Of a stretch of DNA of 30,216 nucleotides, positions 24,204-30,216 are shown one piece after another. This stretch comes from an uncultured Clostridia bacterium. GTDB lineage: Bacteria > Bacillota > Clostridia > Oscillospirales > CAG-272. The stretch covers positions 1 through 30,216 of the forward strand of contig CANQMJ010000009.1 of NCBI GenBank assembly GCA_947624945.1. The letters are read 5' to 3'. Below the pieces are notes generated by a model. That model did no database searches and had not been told where the DNA came from. It saw nothing but the letters and a program-made list of their open reading frames with translations. A program made the translations under genes and the position numbers. Every line of letters starts with the position of its first letter. Position 1 is the first letter of the stretch.

Positions 24204-25748
24204 ATGCTTACAGAAGCCGTTATAGCTAATAAAGCTTACGCTAAATTCAGTACGCCTGCCGAATGCGATCTCGATACGATAGCGCTCAATGTTATCAAAC
24301 AGGATTGCCCGGATTTTCTTCTGCCGATAAGGACAATGGAGATCAACGGCAGTCTTGAGATAAGATATGAATTGACAGACGGTGTGAGACTCAGCTACGC
24401 ACCTCGTGAAATGATGAAGAAAGACTTTACGGCGCTTTTGATAAATTTGCTGACGCCGTTTAAGACTTGCGGTGACTGGTTCCTTTGCCGCAGCAATTTT
24501 TACCTCGATTTGGATTACATAATCGTCGGAAAGGACGGGCAGAGCGTAAAATATGTCTATATTCCTGCCGCAAACTACGCGAGCACCGATGAAGAGATAG
24601 TCGATTTCTTCTTCAATCTTATTCTTTCAAAGAAGGTCGTCGACGACGAGGCGTACACTGTCGAGATCATGCGTATTCTTAAAAGCAGCAGCAGGAACAG
24701 CTTAATGGAGACGCTCGACTTTCTTCTTAATAAGTCACAGCCGGCGGACGGTCAGGCGCCTGCCGTATTCCCGCCGATGCCGGGAAATGCAGGTCAGCAA
24801 ATGCCCGGCGCACAGCAGTTTGGTCCGGCACCCGGACCTGCCGTTCAGCGTCCGCCGGTCAGAGAACCTGCAAATAATCAACCGCCCGTAAGAATGCCGG
24901 ACAGGGGACCTGTCGGCGGCGGTATGAACCGCCCGAATGATGTACGTCCGGATATGCAGAATAATGTCCCGAAAGGCGCAGGTCCCGGAGTGAATCCGGT
25001 CCCGAATTCCGACGAGGAAATGAAGAGACGTATAATGGGCGGTCTTTATGGCGACGGCGGCGACACGGCTGCGAACGATCCCAAAAAGAAAAAGGGCGGT
25101 ATGTTCGGCTCTAAAGGAAAACAGAAGCCGATGCCGCAGCAGGGACAGCCTCAGCCCCCGCAGCAGCAGTTCCCGCAGCAGATGCCGATGCAGCAGATGC
25201 GGGGAGGACAGCAAGGCGGGTTTATGATGCCGCAAGGGCAGCCTCCCGTACCAAATATGATGCCTCCGCAGCAGGGACAGCAACGGCAGCAGGGACAGCC
25301 CCCGTTCGGACAGCCTCCGTTCCCGCCGCAGCAGTTCCCGCAGCAGATGCCGGGGTTGAATTATCAGCCGAGCGATTCGACCGACATAGACGAAGAGACG
25401 GTGCAGGACAGCAGCGTCCTCCGTCTGCGTCTTATCGAAAACGTGATGCTGAATTGCCCGAAATATATCGAGATACCGCTGACGGGCGGTTCCGCCACGG
25501 TCGGCAGATTCGACAAATCGGGTCAGCCGAGAAGCGATTACAACTTTGACGCGTCGCTTTCATTCGTCAGCCATATGCATTTCCGCGTGGAACAGAACGA
25601 CAATGCATGGACGATCATAGACCTCAATTCAAGCAACGGTACATTTGTCAATAATCAGAAGCTCGTTCCGAATGTCAAGTACCCGCTTGCAGTCGGCGAT
25701 ACTATCATGATCTCGGCAAAATACCGCATGACGTACGTTGTTTCGTAA
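24204..25748 (+). CDS. FHA-domain protein with conserved N-terminal domain (DUF6382 type)
   Basis: The 514-residue protein has an N-terminal globular domain (about 1-175) that I recall as DUF6382, commonly fused to FHA. A long Pro/Gln/Met-rich disordered linker (about 180-385) follows, then a C-terminal FHA domain (about 405-514). The FHA domain binds phosphothreonine. Its key residues are present: Gly434-Arg435 (VGRFD), Ser456 and His459 (SHMH), and Asn478-Gly479 (SSNGTF). Just before it lies an acidic stretch with Thr393-D-I-D and Thr399-V-Q-D, reminiscent of the ETTSV phosphosite before the FHA domain of mycobacterial GarA. It has no transmembrane segment and is cytosolic. It sits 14 bp before the PP2C gene. 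It is the likely reader of kinase-made pThr marks. AAGGAG sets the start. Confidence 0.9.
   Translation: MLTEAVIANKAYAKFSTPAECDLDTIALNVIKQDCPDFLLPIRTMEINGSLEIRYELTDGVRLSYAPREMMKKDFTALLINLLTPFKTCGDWFLCRSNFYLDLDYIIVGKDGQSVKYVYIPAANYASTDEEIVDFFFNLILSKKVVDDEAYTVEIMRILKSSSRNSLMETLDFLLNKSQPADGQAPAVFPPMPGNAGQQMPGAQQFGPAPGPAVQRPPVREPANNQPPVRMPDRGPVGGGMNRPNDVRPDMQNNVPKGAGPGVNPVPNSDEEMKRRIMGGLYGDGGDTAANDPKKKKGGMFGSKGKQKPMPQQGQPQPPQQQFPQQMPMQQMRGGQQGGFMMPQGQPPVPNMMPPQQGQQRQQGQPPFGQPPFPPQQFPQQMPGLNYQPSDSTDIDEETVQDSSVLRLRLIENVMLNCPKYIEIPLTGGSATVGRFDKSGQPRSDYNFDASLSFVSHMHFRVEQNDNAWTIIDLNSSNGTFVNNQKLVPNVKYPLAVGDTIMISAKYRMTYVVS
25117..25365 (+). repeat. Low-complexity Pro/Gln/Met-coding tract
   Basis: The linker of the FHA protein is made of irregular cagcag, ccgcag and atgccg repeats, for example two near-identical FPQQMP segments near 25171 and 25335. 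It is a probable disordered tether, likely to vary in length between strains. Confidence 0.7.
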
Positions 25749-25762
25749 CGGGGGAAGCATAA

Positions 25763-26500
25763 GTGAAAATTTATACCGGCTGCGTTACTGACCGGGGAAA
25801 TTTCAGACTCAAAAATCAGGACCGTGCCATCTGCCGTGTCAAGCGCGATAAACATCATATTTTGGCAGTCGCATGCGTATGCGACGGGATCGGCAGCTTT
25901 GAACAGAGCGAAATAGCGGCGGAAATGATGACGTCGGGTATTTCACGCTGGGTCGACGGTCTTGACAGATTCCGTCCGGGTGCGCTGACGAAGGAAGACC
26001 TCCTTGAGGATCTGGATGTCACTATCCGTGAGCTCAATACGCTCGTATGCGGATACAGAAGCAGCACAGGCGTCGACATAGGCTGTACTATGTCGATGCT
26101 TGTGCTGATAGACGAAAGCTACTATGTGTTCCACGTCGGGGACAGCAGGATATACTGCGTGAACGATACGATGTATCAGATCACGCATGACGAGGTGTCT
26201 GTCGCCGAAACGGGCGGTCATGTCAAATCTAAGCTGGCAAATTACATCGGAAGATCGACAGAGCTTTGGGTCAATAAATTCGGCGGTGAAGCGATAAAGG
26301 GAGATATTTTCCTCCTCGGCTCTGACGGACTGTTCAAGCAGCTGAACTTTGAGGATGTTGCTGTACGCGCCGAGAAGATCAAAAGCGACAAGCGCGCGCA
26401 GTCGGTCTGCTGCGAGCTTGTGTCGCTTGTTCTCGAACGCGGAGAACGCGACAATGTTTCATGTATCATGATATGCGTCAACAAAACGGACCGTCAGTGA
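25763..26500 (+). CDS. PP2C-family Ser/Thr protein phosphatase
   Basis: This metal-dependent phosphatase should reverse the kinase encoded first in the operon. The 245-residue protein is a minimal PP2C domain with all metal-ligand motifs: Asp20 (KNQDR), Asp41-Gly42-x-Gly44 (CDGIG), GDSRIY (126-131), Asp188 (GSDGL) and Asp230 (RDNVS). It has no transmembrane helix, so it acts in the cytosol. It starts with GTG, supported by GGGGGAAG 7 bp upstream. It is the last gene of the array; its 3' end overlaps the convergent zinc-domain gene by 7 bp, with no intrinsic terminator seen. Confidence 0.93.
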   Translation: MKIYTGCVTDRGNFRLKNQDRAICRVKRDKHHILAVACVCDGIGSFEQSEIAAEMMTSGISRWVDGLDRFRPGALTKEDLLEDLDVTIRELNTLVCGYRSSTGVDIGCTMSMLVLIDESYYVFHVGDSRIYCVNDTMYQITHDEVSVAETGGHVKSKLANYIGRSTELWVNKFGGEAIKGDIFLLGSDGLFKQLNFEDVAVRAEKIKSDKRAQSVCCELVSLVLERGERDNVSCIMICVNKTDRQ

Positions 26501-26958
26501 GGTGCTGACAGCACGGCGACAACGAGCAGTCCCACAATGAGATGATATAAAGCGAACAAAGCCATGCCGCGCAGCATCGGACGCACATTTCCGCGGGAGC
26601 GTGCTGCAAGGATACACGCAGTAAAAATATACCATGCAAGCGGTATCGCGGCAGGATGATCGCGCAGGAGAAGAAACACTGCCGTATAATACAATGTAAA
26701 CGTCCCTTCAATCAGCGGATATCTGATCGGTATGCGCTCGCCGCAGTAGCGGCAGCGGCCGCGCAGCATGATCCAGCCGAGTACGGGTATTTGCTCGGGC
26801 AAAGTCAGGATATGACCGCAGGACGTGCAAAAGCATCCGGATGTAATGAGCTTTTTGCGGTTTCTTACTCTGTATTCTACTGTGCCGAAGAAGGCGCCCA
26901 TCGCGCCGCCGAAGATCATTACACAAATAAGCAGTATGACAAATTGTACGTGTGACAT
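26494..26958 (-). CDS. Stand-alone prepilin-peptidase N-terminal (CxxC) domain membrane protein
   Basis: The 154-residue protein starts with a transmembrane helix (about 6-24) and then has the two-CxxC domain typical of the N-terminal half of PilD-type prepilin peptidases: Cys44/Cys47 and Cys69/Cys72 around IPVLGWIMLRGRCRYC, followed by RYPLIEGTF. In PilD enzymes this part is associated with N-methylation of pilins. Three more hydrophobic helices follow, but neither A24 catalytic Asp motif is present, and the length is about 100 residues short of a full enzyme. The operon's own peptidase has the complementary half only. The two may work together, or this may be a decayed PilD. It is convergent with, and overlaps, the PP2C gene. 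AAGGG precedes the ATG. Confidence 0.8.
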   Translation of the reverse strand: MSHVQFVILLICVMIFGGAMGAFFGTVEYRVRNRKKLITSGCFCTSCGHILTLPEQIPVLGWIMLRGRCRYCGERIPIRYPLIEGTFTLYYTAVFLLLRDHPAAIPLAWYIFTACILAARSRGNVRPMLRGMALFALYHLIVGLLVVAVLSAPH

Positions 26959-27017
26959 AATATACCCTTGAGCAGATAAAAAGTGTGATAGTATTGAGTA
27001 GCGGATAACGTATGTTC

Positions 27018-27695
27018 TTAAAAGAATATAAGTACCGCGGCGATCGAGACTGCATTACCGAGAATATGCGAAAATGTACTGATAACGCAGTTGCCGGATC
27101 TGCGATATATCTCCGAGAAGATCAGACTGTCGATGAATACACCGGCTACGTCATAGATCACGACGCCTATGTTTCCCGATGCAATATGTCCGGCTGCAAA
27201 AGCAAGTGACGAAACGACCGCGCAGAGCCAAAACGGGAATATTTTAGCTCCTTTTCCGAGAAAGAATCCGCGATACGCGATTTCTTCGCCGAATGATGCG
27301 ATGGTGACCTGACCGATCAGCAGCGCTGTTTTATCAAAGGACAAAATAGAACTTGTCCGCCCCATTACATGGGCAGCAAATTCTCCGTCGAAGATCAGAT
27401 TTCCCGCTGTAAGCGATGCAATACCGCTCACGCATGGCAGCAGCGCCCAAACTATCACCCCCGGTCTTTTAATGTCCTCCGCGATAGTATTAAAACGCAG
27501 TCCCGATTCGGCATTCGGTGTTTTGGCTGCGGCCTCAACAATGAAGAAAAAAGCGATCCCGACAAGCACGGAATAACCCGCGATATTCGAGGACAGTACG
27601 ATTTTCGTCGCCGTCAATAATATCATGATCGCAGCGCCTGTCATCGTGAGGACAGCGCTTTTTTTGTTATATCCTATATTTTGTCGATCCTTCAT
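27018..27695 (-). CDS. CPBP-family intramembrane metalloprotease
   Basis: This 225-residue polytopic protein has the CPBP (Abi/Rce1-like) motifs: GEEIAYRGF (Glu137, Glu138, Arg142), AAGH (His170) and SHILGN (His210, Asn214). Family members include CAAX-type proteases and bacteriocin self-immunity proteins; the substrate here is unknown. The ATG overlaps the stop codon of the TetR gene (ATGA), so the two are co-translated and the regulator probably controls it. Confidence 0.9.
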   Translation of the reverse strand: MKDRQNIGYNKKSAVLTMTGAAIMILLTATKIVLSSNIAGYSVLVGIAFFFIVEAAAKTPNAESGLRFNTIAEDIKRPGVIVWALLPCVSGIASLTAGNLIFDGEFAAHVMGRTSSILSFDKTALLIGQVTIASFGEEIAYRGFFLGKGAKIFPFWLCAVVSSLAFAAGHIASGNIGVVIYDVAGVFIDSLIFSEIYRRSGNCVISTFSHILGNAVSIAAVLIFF

Positions 27696-28264
27696 TTCAT
27701 CTCTTCCCTTATCGCCGATACCGCGCCTGTGTATACTCGTTTCAAATGCTTTGCGATAAGCTTTTCATCGAACGTGAGCGAGTTGTTCGCAATAATACTT
27801 GCGTAACCGTGAACAAACATCGCAAGCGTTATAAAAACCTCTTTTGTTTGTTCCAAATCAAGCTCCATCCCCTGCTGCATCACCGATAGGACGGGCATAA
27901 GTCCATCGGCATTTATCATTTCAAGCAGGCTGCTTCCTTCCGCATATCCCGATTGAAACAAAAACCGAAACAGACTCGGCTCATCAACCGCGAAGCGTAT
28001 ATAATTCAGTCCGATCCCGAGCATGATCTCATCTTCGTTTCCCAAAACATTCATCAAATACTCAGTGTGAAATCTGTCGGCTTTCTCAAAGGCCGCAAGT
28101 TTCAATTCTTCGATCGTAGAAAAATGATACATAACGGGCTGCGTGGAGCATTTCAGCTTTTCCGCGACCGTTCTTGCGTTGATATTTTCCCAGCCCGTTT
28201 TTCGGGCGACGTCAAATGCGGCGTCAACGACCATTTCTTTTGTTATCTTAGGCTTTGGAGGCAT
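27692..28264 (-). CDS. TetR-family transcriptional regulator
   Basis: The 190-residue protein has an N-terminal helix-turn-helix (about 8-55: MVVDAAFDVARKTGWENINA, then VAEKLKCSTQPVMYHFSTIEEL) of TetR type and a C-terminal ligand/dimer domain of no recognised subclass. It is the first gene of a two-gene operon with the CPBP protease. A perfect consensus promoter and a 12-bp palindrome at the expected transcription start suggest autorepression. The ribosome site is a modest AGAGAG stretch. Confidence 0.92.
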   Translation of the reverse strand: MPPKPKITKEMVVDAAFDVARKTGWENINARTVAEKLKCSTQPVMYHFSTIEELKLAAFEKADRFHTEYLMNVLGNEDEIMLGIGLNYIRFAVDEPSLFRFLFQSGYAEGSSLLEMINADGLMPVLSVMQQGMELDLEQTKEVFITLAMFVHGYASIIANNSLTFDEKLIAKHLKRVYTGAVSAIREEMK

Positions 28265-28289
28265 TGTTTCTCTCTCTTATAATAATATT

Positions 28290-28301
28290 CGTTATATAAC
28301 G
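28290..28301. promoter_or_regulatory. Palindromic operator candidate for the TetR regulator
   Basis: cgttatataacg is a perfect 12-bp palindrome, with partial symmetry further out. It starts about 9 bp downstream of the -10 element and covers the expected transcription start, a classic place for a TetR-family repressor to bind. Confidence 0.6.
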
Positions 28302-28309
28302 ATAATTAT

Positions 28310-28338
28310 ATTATAAGCCGAAGTAGTGACTTTGTCAA
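28310..28338 (-). promoter_or_regulatory. Perfect sigma-A promoter of the TetR-CPBP operon
   Basis: On the minus strand TTGACA (28338-28333), a 17-bp spacer and TATAAT (28315-28310) match the consensus at all 12 positions with ideal spacing. Confidence 0.88.
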
Positions 28339-28500
28339 GTCCCTTTCGGACCAGCTTTCGCTCAATAAATATCTGCAAATCGACACACAAGAGGTACTGT
28401 GTCTCAGTACTGGAAACCTCTGCATGACTATTACGCGTGCTCAGCGACGTCGCAAACGGCATCATCAACAAGGAATTCGTCAAAAAGCATACATACAAAA

Positions 28501-28528
28501 TATGCGTCCCGCAAAAGCGGGACGCATA
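28501..28528 (-). terminator. Rho-independent terminator of the SASP gene
   Basis: A perfect 12-bp stem (tatgcgtcccgc / gcgggacgcata) with a 4-nt loop lies 18 bp past the SASP stop codon. On the minus strand it is followed by ttttgtatgtatgctttttg. Confidence 0.85.
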
Positions 28529-28546
28529 CCGTATTTGGTGAAATAC

Positions 28547-28753
28547 TTACTTGGAGGACTTTATATCGTTCTCGTACTTCTCGACCATCTTCTTGACCAT
28601 CTGACCGCCGACGGAACCCGCCTGACGCGACGTGAGATCGCCGTTGTAACCTTCCTTGAGGTTTACGCCAACTTCGTTGGCTGCTTCCATTTTGAACTTA
28701 TCGAGAGCGTCCTTCGCCTCGGGGACGAGTTTTCTGTTGTTGCTCGATGCCAT
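28547..28753 (-). CDS. Alpha/beta-type small acid-soluble spore protein
   Basis: SASPs coat and protect spore DNA and are degraded by the GPR protease on germination. The 68-residue product carries the family signatures: FKMEAANEVG, containing the GPR cleavage position after Glu23, the NLKEGYNGDLTSRQAGSVGG core (31-50), and MVKKMVEKYE. AGGAG precedes the ATG. Expression in the forespore from a sigma-G promoter is expected, but I could not find a clear one upstream. The gene is direct evidence that the organism forms, or descends from, endospore formers. Confidence 0.96.
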   Translation of the reverse strand: MASSNNRKLVPEAKDALDKFKMEAANEVGVNLKEGYNGDLTSRQAGSVGGQMVKKMVEKYENDIKSSK

Positions 28754-28786
28754 TTTCGATTCTCCTGTTCGGGCATCGCAGACCGT

Positions 28787-28854
28787 GACGCGAAACGCAT
28801 CATGATGTGTTTTACCCGTTTGATCTATATTGAATTGAGTCCGCGTTTCGCGTC
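28787..28854. other. Inverted repeats upstream of the SASP gene
   Basis: Two structures overlap. A perfect 12-bp inverted repeat (gacgcgaaacgc at 28787-28798, gcgtttcgcgtc at 28843-28854) has a 44-bp loop. An imperfect 20-bp palindrome (aaacgcatca/tgatgtgttt, 28793-28812) shares its left arm. They lie between the amidotransferase remnant and the SASP gene and could be an operator or the end of the upstream transcript. Confidence 0.5.
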
Positions 28855-28862
28855 CTCTGTCA

Positions 28863-29465
28863 TTATTGTTCGCCGATTTGATCCTTATATGAATGGTAAT
28901 TTTTTGTTAAAATAATCGGGGCGGCGAATTTGAGACGACGCGTGTATGTTGAGGCATAAACATATGCCCCTATCTTCGGCAGGTGTGCGATGCACATCGG
29001 GTTGTCGCCTTTGATGAAGTATACGTTGTTGCTGCTGTCCATAACGGTAATTTTAAAGCTGCCTTCAAGCTGCTCCGCCATATTGCGGAGAGTTTCGAAG
29101 TTGACATCGCCCGCTTTTTCGATAAGCTGGACCGCTACATACGAGTCAGTCAATATCGGAGTCTTTGGAAGATGCTCAAGCCGACGGAGCATTTCGTCGT
29201 TATACAGCACACCGTTATGGGCGAGTGCAAACTGCACTGTACCCGCCATACCTTTGAATGGGTGGTTGTTTGCGTTGAACTTCTCGTCCCCTTGTGTCGT
29301 AAGACGTGTGTGACCCATAACGACATCGACGCCTTCCGGGATCCGGAACTTCATCTCATGAGCCGGGAGAGGGCGTTTGTATACGGTGAGATGTCCGTGA
29401 CTGTTGTAGGCGATGCCTGATGCATCTGTGTCTCTAGCCTCATAAACTTGCCCGTGCGAGCAAGT
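28863..29465 (-). pseudogene. Class II glutamine amidotransferase, 5'-truncated
   Basis: The frame downstream of the TAA at 29466-29468 reads an Ntn-type glutamine amidotransferase domain from RDTDASGIAYNS and YKRPLPAHEM through GHTRLTTQG, NNHPF and LAHNGVLYND, then TDSYVAVQLIE and GDNPMC, to the end of the domain. About 37 codons of clear homology lie upstream of the first in-frame ATG (29354), so starting there would cut the domain. The first 30 or so residues, including the N-terminal catalytic Cys, are absent. The gene is therefore probably dead as an amidotransferase. Such proteins are often encoded next to amidoligases, as here. Confidence 0.75.
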
Positions 29466-29472
29466 TTATGAG
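29439..29472. repeat. Perfect 13-bp inverted repeat at the truncated gene junction
   Basis: ctcataaacttgc (29439-29451) and gcaagtttatgag (29460-29472) are exact inverted copies with an 8-bp spacer. The right arm contains the amidoligase stop codon. No T-tract follows on either strand, so it does not look like a terminator. It marks the point where homology switches from amidoligase to amidotransferase. Confidence 0.8.
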
Positions 29473-30140
29473 ACGGTTCTTCTCCGATGCGGAACATGTA
29501 CATGAAGTCCGCATGTAGACGCGAGATGTGACAGGTATCCCATACCCCGCAGTTTTTCAAGCATATCGGTCCATGGCATCTCGTGTTCGTGATAGTCGAG
29601 TGTCATCGGATGCGACACTATCTCGAAGCCGTCATCGAGAGAACCGTCGTGCTTACAGTATACGCGGACTTCGTTTCTGTTTGCGATATCCGCGATCTCG
29701 TTCGCGTTGCCGCTGTCCTCGCCGGCATCGTCTACCTCAAGTTCCACCCCGAAATAGCAATCGCCCGAGCCGTAGAAAATCGGCTCGGGCTTGTAGTAAT
29801 AATCTTCTATGCCGCCGCGATACCGGCGGTGGTAGCAGTCGCTGCAATAGGCGTCATCGTCGCTGCCGTAATAGGCTTCGTCGCGGTGCAGGAGCACACC
29901 GCATCTGTCGCAGTTGGTGTAGTAGTCGTCGTAGCAGTCCTGGCAGAGCGGGAAGCTGTCGGTGCCCGCATTGTCGCTGTAACAGATGCGCACTCCGCAG
30001 TGGGCGCATACGGTCGTGTACCGTGCGGCGCAGTCGGGGCAGTAGGCGGCGCCGTAGACATATACGGCCTGGTCGTCCCCGACGACCGCGCCGCATACCG
30101 AGCATACGTGGATCGTTGACGCTGTTGTTTGTTCTGACAT
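29466..30140 (-). CDS. Zinc-finger amidoligase-like protein, 3'-truncated
   Basis: The 224-residue product begins with six CxxC pairs (Cys13/16, 34/37, 45/48, 66/69, 77/80, 99/102) forming LIM-like zinc ribbons. It continues into a domain with YFGVELEVDD (129-138), HDGSLDDGFEIVSHP (164-178) and CGLHVHV (210-216). These are hallmarks of the putative amidoligase (COOH-NH2 ligase) family related to glutamine synthetase, which is predicted to form isopeptide-like amide bonds. The protein stops eight residues after CGLHVHV, where full-length relatives continue for 100 or more residues with further active-site elements. It is therefore truncated and probably inactive. GGAGG precedes the ATG. Confidence 0.8.
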   Translation of the reverse strand: MSEQTTASTIHVCSVCGAVVGDDQAVYVYGAAYCPDCAARYTTVCAHCGVRICYSDNAGTDSFPLCQDCYDDYYTNCDRCGVLLHRDEAYYGSDDDAYCSDCYHRRYRGGIEDYYYKPEPIFYGSGDCYFGVELEVDDAGEDSGNANEIADIANRNEVRVYCKHDGSLDDGFEIVSHPMTLDYHEHEMPWTDMLEKLRGMGYLSHLASTCGLHVHVPHRRRTVS

Positions 30141-30152
30141 GTTGATTTACCT

Positions 30153-30216
30153 CCATGGATAATATGATTTTTCGTTCGTCCGGAGTGCGTCGCTCCGGGC
30201 TCCATGGAGATAATAT
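30153..30216. repeat. Short direct repeat around a hairpin upstream of the amidoligase
   Basis: ccatggataatat (30153-30165) and tccatggagataatat (30201-30216) are near-identical copies in the same orientation. They flank a 6-bp hairpin (ccggag/ctccgg, 30180-30198). On the minus strand one copy provides the amidoligase ribosome site. The second copy reaches the window edge. Confidence 0.5.

Noticed and set aside
28400..28500. Possible decayed coding fragment on the plus strand (reading SDVANGIINKEFVKK)
   Set aside because: Only about 24 codons are open, a stop lies just upstream, and I recognise no family.
28754..28830. Sigma-G promoter for the SASP gene
   Set aside because: It is expected biologically, but no TGAATA-like and CATACTA-like pair with 17-18 bp spacing was found.
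30141..30205. Small out-of-frame ORF ahead of the amidoligase
   Set aside because: It has no ribosome site of its own in view and a composition like random sequence; a leader peptide cannot be supported.

Overview
The window comes from a spore-forming Clostridia-type bacterium, probably an uncultured gut lineage. The evidence is an alpha/beta-type small acid-soluble spore protein gene (28547-28753, minus), a LysM plus glycoside hydrolase 18 enzyme of the spore SleL/YaaH type (2268-3563, minus), and an ANTAR regulator of the clostridial type. It also carries a monoderm-style Tad locus with no secretin or outer-membrane genes. There is no rRNA, tRNA, CRISPR array or transposase.

Layout. (1) 1-4980 is GC-rich and chromosomal-looking: dapA (minus, cut by the window edge), a 129-bp tandem repeat, an ANTAR regulator with a hairpin after it, a LysM-GH18 hydrolase, and a divergently transcribed enolase with a strong terminator. 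(2) 5056-5601 is a lone lipoprotein gene behind a near-consensus promoter, followed by about 570 bp without a gene. (3) 6175-26500 is one uninterrupted plus-strand array of 17 genes. Its gaps are 49 bp or less, it has several overlaps, and a sigma-A-like promoter lies just upstream. (4) 26494-28264 is minus strand: a stand-alone prepilin-peptidase-type zinc domain protein that overlaps the end of the array, then a TetR regulator and CPBP membrane protease pair behind a perfect promoter. (5) 28501-30216 is minus strand: the SASP gene, a 5'-truncated class II glutamine amidotransferase, and a 3'-truncated amidoligase that meets it at a perfect 13-bp inverted repeat.

The centrepiece is the 20-kb array. 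It encodes a complete Tad/Flp-type pilus core: TadZ, the TadA ATPase, TadB, TadC, a Flp1-like pilin, two TadE-like pseudopilins with G-xxxx-E sites, a large TadG-like protein and an A24 prepilin peptidase. This core is wrapped in a threonine-phosphorylation circuit: a membrane Hanks-type kinase first, and an FHA protein and a PP2C phosphatase last. Membrane-anchored extracellular proteins with TPR, von Willebrand A, RCC1-like or WG-repeat domains, a zinc-ribbon membrane protein and a 51-residue membrane microprotein lie between.

The kinase carries three tandem T-E-L-D motifs in an insertion just after its activation segment. The FHA protein has T-D-I-D and T-V-Q-D just before its FHA domain. 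All five fit the pThr-x-x-Asp consensus known for some FHA domains, so the sequence suggests a kinase/FHA/phosphatase switch controlling a Tad machine. This resembles the PpkA-Fha-PppA control of type VI secretion in logic, but is attached to a different machine. The wiring is inference; the gene content and motifs are seen directly.
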